A DNA stretch of 64,000 nt from an uncultured Curtobacterium sp. GTDB taxonomy: Bacteria; Actinomycetota; Actinomycetes; Actinomycetales; Microbacteriaceae. The stretch spans positions 1-64,000 of the forward strand of contig CAJYUW010000049.1 of NCBI GenBank assembly GCA_913778205.1, given 5' to 3'. The notes below the pieces were generated by a model. It had not been told where the DNA came from, ran no database searches, and was given only the letters and a program-made list of their open reading frames with translations. Both the position numbers and the translations under genes were made by a program. The first letter of the stretch is position 1. Every line of letters begins with the position of its first letter. This document shows, piece after piece, positions 1 through 8,922 of the stretch.

Positions 1-1685
1 CCGCGCTTCGACGGCGCGTACTCGAGCACGAGGTACTCGCGCTGCGTCTTCACCGCGTTGCGGCCGCCGGAGCTCACCTCACGCGAGACGAGCTCGACGA
101 ACTTGCCGATGCCGTGCGTGGCGTGCACGACGACGTCGCCCGGCTTGAGCTGCAGCGGGTCGACGACGTTCTTGCGCCGCCCGGCCAGCTTCTTCACGGT
201 GCGCGCACCCTGCTGCACGCTGCGCCCGTAGAACTCCGCCTCGCTAAGGACCGCGATGCGCGGGTCCGGGATGGCGAAGCCGTGCTCGACGGCTGCGGTG
301 GTCACGATGGCGACCCCCGGCTCGGGAGGCGCGGTGAGGGCTTCGGCGCGGGCTGCGACCCCCGCGTCGGTGAGGACCTGCACCGCCCGTTCGACGAGAC
401 CCTTGCCCTGGGCGGTCACCACGACGGCCCAGCCGTCGTCGGTGAGCTGCTTCACGTGGGCGATCGCACCGTCGGCGCTCCCGGCGAAGCTCGGAATCGC
501 ATCGGCGCGGACGCGGATGTACTCGCCGGCTTCGGCAGCGGCCTCGGCGTCGGTGAGCACGCGCTGCTCGTCGCCTTCGTCGAGGCCGGAGTCGAACGGC
601 GACACCGTCCACCAGGTGCGCTGACCGCGGCCGTTCTTCAGCTGCTGCACGGTGAGGAAGTTGCCCGCGTCGAGGTCGATGGGCGCCTGGGCCCCGGCCA
701 CGGCGGCACTCCACGCGGCCTGGAGGAACTCGGTGTTCGTCTCGGCGAGGCTGTGCGCCCGCCCGCTCACCCGCTCGGGCGAGAACACCGCGATGACGGC
801 CTCCTCGGGCAGGTAGCTCGTGACCGGCACGAGGTCGTGCACGAGCGCCGGGGCGAGCGACTCCATGCCCTCGACCGGGATGCCCTCGGCGATCTTCGCG
901 AGCATCTGGGACAGGTTCGGGAACTCGTGCAGCATCTCGCGCGCCCGCTGCCGGACGTCGTCGGAGAGCAGGAGCTCCCGCGACGCCGTGAGCTCCACCT
1001 GACCGAGGTCGTCGTCGGTGGTGCGCTGGTCGGCGACGGAGAACGCCTTGATCGCCTCGATCTCGTCGCCGAAGAAGTCGACCCGCACGGGGTGGTCGGC
1101 GGTCGGCGGGAAGACGTCGAGGATGCCGCCGCGCACGGCGAACTCGCCGCGGCGGGTGACGAGGTCGACCCGGGCGTAGGCGAGGTCGACCAGCTGTGCG
1201 GCGATCGCCCCGAGGTCGTTGCCGCGGGACTCGGTGCGGAGCACGACCGGCGCAAGCGCGGTGAGGTTGCCCGCGATCGGTTGGAGCGCGGCGCGCACGC
1301 TCGCCACGACGACGGTGGTCCGGCGTTCGGCCGCGGGAGCGTCCTGCCACGCGGCGAGCTTCCGGAGCGTCGCGATCCGGGTGCCCACCGTCTGGGCGCT
1401 CGGGCTCAGGCGCTCGTGCGGCAGGGTCTCCCACGCGGGGAACTCGAGCACGTCGGCGTCGGGGACGGTGCAGCCGACGGCGTCGCGGACGGCCTCGGCC
1501 TCGCGCCCCGTCGCGGTGATCACGAAGACGCACTGCGGGCCGTTCCGCTCGGCGAGCAGTGCGGCGAGGAGCGGGACGCGGAGGCCGTCGACGACCGAGA
1601 AGTCGGCGTCACGCGGTGCGGCGCGGAGGACGCGATCGAACGCGGAGGCGCGCGAGAGCGCAGGGATGATGCCCGAGATCGTCAC
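1..1685 (-). CDS. mfd: Transcription-repair coupling factor Mfd, N-terminal part (runs off the window start)
   Basis: Minus-strand GTG start at 1685 gives VTISGIIPALSRASAFDRVLRAAPRDADFSVVDGLRVPLLAALLAERNGPQCVFVITATGREAE..., then RGGILDVFPPTADHPVRVDFFGDEIEAIKAF and GDVVVHATHGIGKFVEL, all typical of Mfd; no stop before window edge. Confidence 0.93.
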   Translation of the reverse strand, partial: MTISGIIPALSRASAFDRVLRAAPRDADFSVVDGLRVPLLAALLAERNGPQCVFVITATGREAEAVRDAVGCTVPDADVLEFPAWETLPHERLSPSAQTVGTRIATLRKLAAWQDAPAAERRTTVVVASVRAALQPIAGNLTALAPVVLRTESRGNDLGAIAAQLVDLAYARVDLVTRRGEFAVRGGILDVFPPTADHPVRVDFFGDEIEAIKAFSVADQRTTDDDLGQVELTASRELLLSDDVRQRAREMLHEFPNLSQMLAKIAEGIPVEGMESLAPALVHDLVPVTSYLPEEAVIAVFSPERVSGRAHSLAETNTEFLQAAWSAAVAGAQAPIDLDAGNFLTVQQLKNGRGQRTWWTVSPFDSGLDEGDEQRVLTDAEAAAEAGEYIRVRADAIPSFAGSADGAIAHVKQLTDDGWAVVVTAQGKGLVERAVQVLTDAGVAARAEALTAPPEPGVAIVTTAAVEHGFAIPDPRIAVLSEAEFYGRSVQQGARTVKKLAGRRKNVVDPLQLKPGDVVVHATHGIGKFVELVSREVSSGGRNAVKTQREYLVLEYAPSKR

Positions 1686-1748
1686 TCAGGACATGGTACC
1701 GGCGGCCTCCGACAGCCGGGCGGTCGTGCGCCGCGGGCGAACGGGAAC

Positions 1749-1839
1749 GGCTGGCGAACAGGCAGCGGCGGGCAGACGCGCTGCGGCTGGCGAACAGGCA
1801 GCGGCGGGCAGACGCGCTGCGGCTGGTGGACCGGCAGCG
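1749..1839. repeat. 36-bp tandem repeat, about 2.5 copies
   Basis: ggctggcgaacaggcagcggcgggcagacgcgctgc at 1749-1784 and 1785-1820, plus a diverged partial third copy; lies between the pth stop and mfd start. Confidence 0.85.
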
Positions 1840-1845
1840 ATCTGC

Positions 1846-2430
1846 TCAGGAGGGCGCGTGGACGCGCTGCTGGGCGGCGAGCAGGCCGAGGTCGACGATC
1901 GCCTCGACGGCGTCGGCGCCGTCCGCGACGAGGTTCGGCAGGGTCTTCTTCTCCGTGGGCGAGAAGTCGCGCAGCACGTAGTCGGCCGGGTCCTGGCGTC
2001 CCGGGGGTCGGCCGATGCCGATCCGCACCCGGGCGAACTCGTTCGTGCCGGTCGCCTTGATGATGTCCCGCAGCCCGTTGTGGCCGCCGTGTCCGCCGTT
2101 GCCCTTGAGCTTCACGGAGTCGAACGGCAGGTCGAGCTCGTCGTGCACGACGATGAGCGAGCGGGCGTCGAGCCCGTAGAACCCGAGGACGGACGAGACC
2201 GGGCCGCCGGAGGTGTTCATGAACGAGCCGGGCTTCGCGAGCACCAGCTTCGGGCCGCCGGGGACCAGCCGCCCCTCGGCGACCTGGTTCGGGGTCTTGT
2301 GCTTCTTGAACGTCGCGCCCGCACGGGCGGCGAGTTCGTCGAGGACCATCTGGCCGACGTTGTGACGGTTGCCCGCGTAGCCGGGCCCGGGGTTCCCGAG
2401 CCCGACCACGACGAACACGTTGTCTGCCAT
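1846..2430 (-). CDS. pth: Peptidyl-tRNA hydrolase
   Basis: MADNVFVVVGLGNPGPGYAGNRHNVGQMVLDELAAR...KPGSFMNTSGGPV...VHDELDLPFDSVKLK motifs. Confidence 0.96.
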   Translation of the reverse strand: MADNVFVVVGLGNPGPGYAGNRHNVGQMVLDELAARAGATFKKHKTPNQVAEGRLVPGGPKLVLAKPGSFMNTSGGPVSSVLGFYGLDARSLIVVHDELDLPFDSVKLKGNGGHGGHNGLRDIIKATGTNEFARVRIGIGRPPGRQDPADYVLRDFSPTEKKTLPNLVADGADAVEAIVDLGLLAAQQRVHAPS

Positions 2431-2461
2431 CAGCGTCGGCCAGATGTCCTGGACGGAGGTG

Positions 2462-3124
2462 TTACTCGGAGTCCGACTCGGACTCGGCGTCCTCGTCGTC
2501 GCCGGCCGCGGCGGCCTCGCCCTCGGCGCCGGCCTCGGCACCGGCCTCGGCGGCCTCCTCGTCGGCCGCGATGTCGTCGGCGGTCGCACGCGGGGTGACG
2601 ATCGAGACGACCAGGCTCTCCGGGTCGGTCTCGAGCTCGGCGCCGGCGGGGAGCTCGACCTCGGAGGCGCGGATCTGCGCGCCGTCCTGCAGCTCGTCGA
2701 CGTTCACGACGACGTGCTCCGGGATCTTGGTCGCCTCGACGAGGACGGTGAGCGCGGAGGCCTCCTGGACGTGGATGGTGCCGGAGAACGACTCGCCCTC
2801 GACGACGACCGGGACGTCGACCGAGACCTTCTCGCCACGGCGCACGACGACGAGGTCGATGTGCTCGATGACCTGGCGCACCGGGTCGCGCTGGACGTCC
2901 TTCACGAGGGCGAGCTGCGCGGTGCCCTCGATGTCGAGGTCGATGATCGCGTTCGCGGTACGGACGATGAGCATCGTCTCGTGACCCGGGAGGGTGATGT
3001 GCTTCGGCTCGGTGCCGTGGCCGTAGACGACCGCCGGGATCTTGTCGTTCGCACGGATCTTGCGCGCCGCACCCTTGCCGAACTTGGTGCGGATCTCCGC
3101 TGCGAGCTTCGTGTTGTCGGCCAT
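2462..3124 (-). CDS. rplY: 50S ribosomal protein L25/general stress protein Ctc
   Basis: MADNTKLAAEIRTKFGKGAARKIRANDKIPAVVYGHG... with acidic C-terminal tail; adjacent to pth as in other actinobacteria. Confidence 0.95.
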   Translation of the reverse strand: MADNTKLAAEIRTKFGKGAARKIRANDKIPAVVYGHGTEPKHITLPGHETMLIVRTANAIIDLDIEGTAQLALVKDVQRDPVRQVIEHIDLVVVRRGEKVSVDVPVVVEGESFSGTIHVQEASALTVLVEATKIPEHVVVNVDELQDGAQIRASEVELPAGAELETDPESLVVSIVTPRATADDIAADEEAAEAGAEAGAEGEAAAAGDDEDAESESDSE

Positions 3125-3252
3125 GGTGCCTCCTGGTGTCGTGGTCGACGCCGGGATGCCGGCATCGGGGGTCTGTGGTGTTGCAACTCGAACGCGTACG
3201 CGCGTGAGGAACGCTCCCAGGACTGGGCCGGGTCTCCCACCGCGTCGATCAC

Positions 3253-3270
3253 GGCCGCGCATGCGCGGCC
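3253..3270. terminator. 18-bp perfect palindrome, possible hairpin/terminator 3' of the 3326-4325 gene
   Basis: GGCCGCGCATGCGCGGCC; 55 bp past the downstream stop (3326). Confidence 0.4.
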
Positions 3271-3325
3271 CTCGCCGAAGTCAGTCGCCAAGCCTACCAG
3301 GCTCCGCCCGGGTGTGTCGCACGCG

Positions 3326-4325
3326 TCAGCGCGCCCGCCGCTCGCGCGCCGCCATCAGCGCCTCCCGTGCGCGATCGCTGGCCGCCTCCGCCTCGTCGCG
3401 GACACTCCGCAGTCGATCGGTCTCGTCGGCGAGGGCCGTGAGGTCCCGCTCCACCTGCCCGAGCTCGGCGGCGAGGGCCACCCGCTGGTCCTCGAGCGTC
3501 GACCGGCGGTCGTCCGCGTCGTCGAGCGCCGCTTCGGCCTCGTCGAGCGCTGTGTCCGCCGCGCGGGACGCGGCGCGCGCCTCGGTCTCGGCCCGTCTCG
3601 CGGCTCGACGGTCGGGCACCGGCACGTCGCCGCCGGCCGCGGGTGCTTCGACATGGTCGTCCTGCCCGACCGGCCTGGAGGCGCGGCTCACCCGGGCAGC
3701 GCCGCTGTCGTCCGCCGTGTGCGCACCACCGACACGGTCCCGGTCGCCACCGCGACGGCGACCGCGTCCCCGGGCGTGGTCGATCGGGATCGGGGGCGCG
3801 TCGGTGCCGGACCACGCGTCCGGCACCGCGTCCGGGTCGGCGAGCGCTCCGTCGAGGTCGACGCCGTCGAACCCGACGCTCTCGAGGGGACGGACGAGCA
3901 GCCCGGAGCGCACCGCCGCGGCCGCGTGGGAATCCATCATCGCTGCCTCGATCGTCGCGGCCACCTGATCGAGCACGGCACGGGTGACCTCGTGTCCGGC
4001 TCCCGCTGCGAGCGCGGCACCCCGATCGGTCAGCCCCCCGGACGAGCCGCGCGCGCTGCTTCCGAAGCGTGGCGATCTCCTCCGGGTCCGCGCTCGCCTG
4101 TGCCTCGCGGAGCGCCGGACCGAGGTCGATCGCTTCGTCGAGCGCGTCATCGTGCACGAGGAGGTCGACGACCCATGCAGCCGGGGCCGGCTTCCGCAGC
4201 CCGCCGATCCTCGAGGCAAGGGCCCGGTCGTCCTGCCGCGCGGCGCGCTGCCGTTCGGTCCGGGCGCGCACGAAGTCGCCGGGGGCCACGAGCAGCAGCT
4301 CCGCGGCAACCTCGCTGAACTCCAT
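3326..4325 (-). pseudogene. Conserved-looking actinobacterial hypothetical protein, apparently frameshifted
   Basis: N-terminal part MEFSEVAAELLLVAPGDFVRARTERQRAARQDDRALASRIGGLRKPAPAAWVVDLLVHDD... is in the frame of ORF 3294-4325; the plausible C-terminal part LTDRGAALAAGAGHEVTRAVLDQVAATIEAAMMDSHAAAAVRSGLLVRPLESVGFDGVDLDG... is in the frame of ORF 3326-4309; they join at a G6 run (C6 on + strand, 4034-4039). Confidence 0.7.
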
Positions 4326-4357
4326 CAGGACGACATTCCGATCAGTACTGATCGCGC

Positions 4358-5095
4358 TCAGTACTGCTCAAGTCGATCGGCGCGCGCCGGGGCGGCTTCG
4401 TCTGGCTCGACGACCCTGTAGCCGAGTTCACGAAGGGCGTCGGCGGCAGCGGTCGGATCGTCACGGGCCGCGACGGCGGTCTGTACGGACCGAAACCGAC
4501 GTCTCCCCGCGGCGATGAGGTGCTCGGCAGCATCGGAGTGCTGAACCCCGAACTCGTGGATCAGCATCTCGAAGACGTCCTCGAGCGTCGGACGATGCCG
4601 CTGCCCTCCGAGTGGGAAGTGCAGCGTTGAGATCCTTGGGATCTTCCCCTTGCTGGCGTCCTTTCGACGACGCTTCCCTCGATTCGTGTGCGCCATCATC
4701 ATGGCCCACACGATCTCGTCACGATGCGCATGGACATTGAGGTGAGCGACGGGAACGGATTCATGCGCCGTCCGTATGTAGTCGTAGCGGAACAAGGGCT
4801 CGTTCACGTTCTCGACTCGGACGGAGAACGACGACTGCTCAGCCGCCAGGTACCGCTGCTCTGAGTTCCAACGGCACCGGAACTCCACCAGCAGCCTGAG
4901 CAACGTCTCCCCTTCCACACGGACGGGGATACCCAGCGGCTCAGATTGCGCCACGACGATCTGAGGCCGTGAACGTGACGTTCCGACCTGCGCCTTGAAA
5001 CCGACCGGCTCTCCGAGGATGCCGGAACTCGTGTCGATGAGCTCCTGCGCGAATTCGTTCACACGCGCGGCCAGATCGGGCGGAGCCTCAGGCAT
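4358..5095 (-). CDS. Hypothetical protein (about 245 aa), downstream partner of a two-gene cassette
   Basis: MPEAPPDLAARVNEFAQELIDTSSGILGEPVGFKAQVGTSRSRPQIVVAQSEPLGIPVRVEGETLLRLLVEFRCRWNSEQRYLAAEQ...; composition visibly less GC-rich than neighbours; start overlaps the stop of the 61-aa ORF. Confidence 0.8.
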   Translation of the reverse strand: MPEAPPDLAARVNEFAQELIDTSSGILGEPVGFKAQVGTSRSRPQIVVAQSEPLGIPVRVEGETLLRLLVEFRCRWNSEQRYLAAEQSSFSVRVENVNEPLFRYDYIRTAHESVPVAHLNVHAHRDEIVWAMMMAHTNRGKRRRKDASKGKIPRISTLHFPLGGQRHRPTLEDVFEMLIHEFGVQHSDAAEHLIAAGRRRFRSVQTAVAARDDPTAAADALRELGYRVVEPDEAAPARADRLEQY

Positions 5096-5273
5096 CGCCT
5101 TCGAGGAAGTCGAGCTCATCGAGCGCGCGCAGGATCGCCTGCTCCTCGGGATCGAGCTGGTACGTCGCACCCTTCGCCTTCAGGACCTCGAGCGACATGT
5201 GTGCACGGGCGAGGAGAGCGGAGCGCTCCTCGGCGATCGTTCGACTGTCCAAGTACGTCACCGTGGGTACCAT
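5088..5273 (-). CDS. Small hypothetical protein (61 aa), upstream partner of cassette
   Basis: MVPTVTYLDSRTIAEERSALLARAHMSLEVLKAKGATYQLDPEEQAILRALDELDFLEGDA; 8-bp overlap with the downstream gene. Confidence 0.78.
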   Translation of the reverse strand: MVPTVTYLDSRTIAEERSALLARAHMSLEVLKAKGATYQLDPEEQAILRALDELDFLEGDA

Positions 5274-5363
5274 GAGCGCCTCCTGCCGTCACCGTTGTCG
5301 AGCACGATACTGACGTGCACCACTGACAGCACGTTCTCGGGATGCATGTCAGACGACATGAAT

Positions 5364-6716
5364 TCACCAGTCGTGGACGGTGCCGTCGGCGAGACGGTTG
5401 AACGGCAGGTACGCCTGCTCGTACGGGTACTTGCCGGCCTCGTCGACGTCGAGCGAGACGCCGAGGCCCGGCTCGTCGCCCGGGTGCAGGTACCCGTCGG
5501 TGAAGGTGAACGTCTGCCGGAACACCTGGTTCGTCTTCGGGCCGTGCTGCATGTACTCCTGGATGCCGAAGTTGTGGATCGCGAGCCCGAGGTGCATCTG
5601 CGCGGCCAACCCCACCGGGCTGATGTCGGTCGGCCCGTGGAACCCGGACTTGATCTGGTACATCGCGGCGTAGTCCATCGTCTTCCGGAGCGGGGAGATG
5701 CCGCCCATGTGCGTGACGGCACCGCGAACGTAGTCGATCAGCTGGTCGCGGATGATGTCCTTGAAGTCCCAGATCGTGTTGAACACCTCGCCGATCGCGA
5801 GCGGCGTCGTGGTGTGCTGCCGGACGAGCTTGAGCGCCTCCTGGTTCTCGGCCGGGGTGCAGTCCTCGAGCCAGAAGAGGTCGTAGGGCTCGAGGCTCTT
5901 GCCGAGCTTCGCGGCCTGCAACGGCGTCATCCGGTGGTGTCCGTCGTGCAGCAGCGGGAGCTCGGGGCCGAACTCGTTCCGCACCGCCTCGAACACGGTC
6001 GGCAGGTGCCGGAGGTACGCGCGGGTGTCCCAGTCCTCCATCGCCGGGAACGCTCCGCGCTGGGCGGGTTCGAAGTCGTACCGCACGCCGGCGTTGCCCG
6101 ACGTCGTCTTGTTCGACGCGATGCCGTAGATCGACTCGAGCCCCGGCACGCCGGTCTGCACGCGGATCGACCGGTAGCCCTCCTCCTGGTGCTCCCGGAT
6201 CGAGTCGAAGAGCTCCGGCAGCTCCTTGCCCGACGCGTGCCCGTAGGCCATGAGCCCGGTCCGGGAGGCGCCGCCGAGCAGCTGGTACACGGGCATCCCG
6301 GCGACCTTGCCCTTGATGTCCCAGAGCGCCATGTCGACGGCGGCGATCGCGGCCATCGTGACGGGGCCGCGGCGCCAGTACGACGACCGGTAGAGGAACT
6401 GCCAGGCGTCCTCGATCCGGCTCGCGTCGCGACCGACCAGCAACGGCACGACGTGCTCGGACAGGTAGGACGCGACCGCGAGCTCACGGCCGTTGAGCGT
6501 CGCGTCGCCGAGGCCCGTGACGCCGTCGACGGTGGTGATCTTCAGCGTGACGAAGTTGCGGTTCGGGCTCGTGACGATGACCTCGGCGCGGTCGATGAGC
6601 TGCCCGCGGTCCGTCGACGCCCAGGTGTCCGGGCGGCCAGCCGTCGGGTCCGTCGCCGGTCCGGTGTCGCCGGCGCCCGGCACCGGGGCCGCGGGGTTCG
6701 TGGTCGTGTCGGTCAT
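5364..6716 (-). CDS. manD: Enolase-superfamily D-mannonate dehydratase (ManD/RspA type)
   Basis: [41 protein letters not shown]..., [60 protein letters not shown]. Confidence 0.93.
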   Translation of the reverse strand: MTDTTTNPAAPVPGAGDTGPATDPTAGRPDTWASTDRGQLIDRAEVIVTSPNRNFVTLKITTVDGVTGLGDATLNGRELAVASYLSEHVVPLLVGRDASRIEDAWQFLYRSSYWRRGPVTMAAIAAVDMALWDIKGKVAGMPVYQLLGGASRTGLMAYGHASGKELPELFDSIREHQEEGYRSIRVQTGVPGLESIYGIASNKTTSGNAGVRYDFEPAQRGAFPAMEDWDTRAYLRHLPTVFEAVRNEFGPELPLLHDGHHRMTPLQAAKLGKSLEPYDLFWLEDCTPAENQEALKLVRQHTTTPLAIGEVFNTIWDFKDIIRDQLIDYVRGAVTHMGGISPLRKTMDYAAMYQIKSGFHGPTDISPVGLAAQMHLGLAIHNFGIQEYMQHGPKTNQVFRQTFTFTDGYLHPGDEPGLGVSLDVDEAGKYPYEQAYLPFNRLADGTVHDW

Positions 6717-8038
6717 GCGTGCGCTCCTTCTTCGGTGCGGGTGACGGCGTCGGTGCCGGGGTCCGTGGCGTCGGTGCCGGGGACCGCTGCGTCGGCCCGG
6801 ACCCGTCGGATGCGGTCGGCCGCCGCGGTCACGGCGGCGACCACGGGGGTGGTGTCGAGGTCCGGGGCGACGACGCGCAGCACGTCGTGCACGGTCGAGT
6901 CTGGCCCGGGGGCTCCGGCGTCGTCCACGAGCTCGGGTTGCTCGGTCAGGTGCAGCCACCAGGCGGCGAGCGCCGTCGCAGCGCCGGGACCGATCCCGAC
7001 GGACGGGTCACGGTCCAGCCGGTGGCGCAGCACGTCGACCACCCGGACCGGGAGCTTCTGGGATCCGCCGGCCGCGATCTGCCGGAGCGTGTGCCGGATG
7101 CGGGGGTTCGCGAAGCGGTCGACGAGTGCCGCGCGGGCGGCATCGACCTCGGCGGCGGGGAGCGGGAGCTCGTCGGCGGCCTCGTCCCAGAGCTGCTCGA
7201 CCGCCGCACGGCACCGCGGGTCGGCCATCGCGGACGCCACGGTCTCGTGTCCGAGCAGGAGCCCGAGGGACGCGAGCAGGGAGTGGGAGCCGTTGAGCAG
7301 CCAGAGCTTGCGCTGCTCGTACGCGGTGACGTCGTCGACGAGGCGGACGCCCGCGGTCTCCCACGCGGGCCGGTCGATCCCCTCGAAGCGGTCCTCGAGC
7401 ACCCACTCGGCGAAGGACTCCGTGACGACGGGGACGCGGTCGTGGTCGAGCGCCCCGGGCAGGTCCGCGATCGACGCGACGTCGGCGTCGGTCGTGGCCG
7501 GGGTGATCCGGTCCACCATCGAGCTGGGGAACGTGACGTTCGACTCGATCCAGTCCCGCAGCCCATCGTCCCCGACGGCGCCGAGCACCGCCGAACGCAG
7601 CACCTCGCCGTTGTGGGTCAGGTTGTCGAGGGACACCAGGGCGATGCGCCCCGCGCCGGAACGGCGCCGGGCCTCGAGCCCGTCGACCAGCCGCGCCGGC
7701 ACGTCCGAGCCGGCCCGGTAGCCCTGCTCGGTGACCGTCAGCGTGACGATGGTGGTGTCCGCGGACGCGACCACGCGCCTCCAGGCCGTGTCGTCGGCGC
7801 CGTGGTGGGCCGCGACGATCGTGTCGACCACCTCGGCGGTGTCGCCGTCGGCTGCTCGGGTGACCAGGGTGTAGCGGCAGCCCTGCCCGGCCAGCGCCTC
7901 GGCCGCCGCGGCCGTGCGACCAGTGAACGCGGTGATGCCCCAGCGCTCCCCCTCGGCGTGCGCCGTGTACCAGGCGAGGTGAGCGCGAGCGAACGCGCCG
8001 ATGCCGAGGTGGACGATGCCCGGGCGGCGCTCGCTCAC
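6713..8038 (-). CDS. uxuB: Mannitol dehydrogenase-family oxidoreductase, probable fructuronate/tagaturonate reductase
   Basis: [28 protein letters not shown]..., [35 protein letters not shown] start overlaps next gene. Confidence 0.88.
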   Translation of the reverse strand: MSERRPGIVHLGIGAFARAHLAWYTAHAEGERWGITAFTGRTAAAAEALAGQGCRYTLVTRAADGDTAEVVDTIVAAHHGADDTAWRRVVASADTTIVTLTVTEQGYRAGSDVPARLVDGLEARRRSGAGRIALVSLDNLTHNGEVLRSAVLGAVGDDGLRDWIESNVTFPSSMVDRITPATTDADVASIADLPGALDHDRVPVVTESFAEWVLEDRFEGIDRPAWETAGVRLVDDVTAYEQRKLWLLNGSHSLLASLGLLLGHETVASAMADPRCRAAVEQLWDEAADELPLPAAEVDAARAALVDRFANPRIRHTLRQIAAGGSQKLPVRVVDVLRHRLDRDPSVGIGPGAATALAAWWLHLTEQPELVDDAGAPGPDSTVHDVLRVVAPDLDTTPVVAAVTAAADRIRRVRADAAVPGTDATDPGTDAVTRTEEGAHA

Positions 8039-8922
8039 GCTGCCACCGGGACGAGCGAGCGGAGGTACGCGAGGTTGTCCGCCGTCCGGGCCTCGAGCGG
8101 GAGGTCGGTGGAGAAGTCCTCGATCGTCACCCAGCCGTCGTAGCCGTGCTGCCGCAGCGCGTCGAGGTACTCGGCGACGGAGGCCTGACCATCGCGCAGC
8201 GGGGCCCACTCGTTCTGCCAGATCCGGCTGCCGTCGGCGCGGGTGTCGCGGGTGTCGACCCACCGGGCGTTCTTCACGTGGGCGTGCGCCAGGTACGGAC
8301 CGAGGAGCTCGAACGCGGCGAGGTGGTCCTCCTGCCCCTCGATGACGAGGTTGCCGAGGTCGTGGATCACGCCGACGTGTTCCGGGTCGAGGCCGTCGAC
8401 GAGCCGGAGCGCCGCCGACGCCGACGGGGTGATCGTCATGTGGTGGAGCTCGACCAACGCCTTGACGCCGAGTTCGGCGGCGCGGCCGGTCGCCCACTCC
8501 AGGTCGGCGCGGGTGCGGTCGAAGATCTGCGCGTACGTCTCGCCGGTGCGCTCGCGCTCCTGCCGGTAGTGCGGCATGGTGACGCGGACCTGGCGGGCGC
8601 CGAGCTCCGCGGTGACGCGGAGCATGGTCTCGACGCCCGCTCGGTCGGACGCCTGCTGGTAGCCGCCGATGCCGGAGTACTCGAGCCCTGCGGCGTCGGT
8701 GGTCCGGGCGATCTCGCCGATCTGGTCGGCGATGCCGGTGAACTGCCAGGTCGACCTGTTGCCGGACCAGAACGACCGCTCGGCGGGCACGGTCTCACCG
8801 GGTGCCGGGCGGTCGTCGACGATGCGCCACTCGATGCCGTCCCAGCCCTGCTCGGCGAGGGTCTGCGCCGCCTCGGCAGGGGTCCAGTCGGGGGTGGAGG
8901 CGGTGAACACGGAGAACTTCAT
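8035..8922 (-). CDS. Sugar phosphate isomerase/epimerase (xylose isomerase-like TIM barrel)
   Basis: MKFSVFTASTPDWTPAEAAQTLAEQGWDGIEWRI...VELHHMTITPSASAALRLVDGLDPEHVGVIHDLGN...HAHVKNARW. Confidence 0.88.
   Translation of the reverse strand: MKFSVFTASTPDWTPAEAAQTLAEQGWDGIEWRIVDDRPAPGETVPAERSFWSGNRSTWQFTGIADQIGEIARTTDAAGLEYSGIGGYQQASDRAGVETMLRVTAELGARQVRVTMPHYRQERERTGETYAQIFDRTRADLEWATGRAAELGVKALVELHHMTITPSASAALRLVDGLDPEHVGVIHDLGNLVIEGQEDHLAAFELLGPYLAHAHVKNARWVDTRDTRADGSRIWQNEWAPLRDGQASVAEYLDALRQHGYDGWVTIEDFSTDLPLEARTADNLAYLRSLVPVAA

Noticed and set aside
114-2060. 648-aa plus-strand ORF opposite mfd/pth
   Set aside because: Arg/Gly/Asp-rich translation with no domain logic; antisense shadow of minus-strand mfd and pth, typical of high-GC DNA.
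4995-7721. 908-aa plus-strand ORF
   Set aside because: Antisense to manD and uxuB; low-complexity translation, no recognisable motif.
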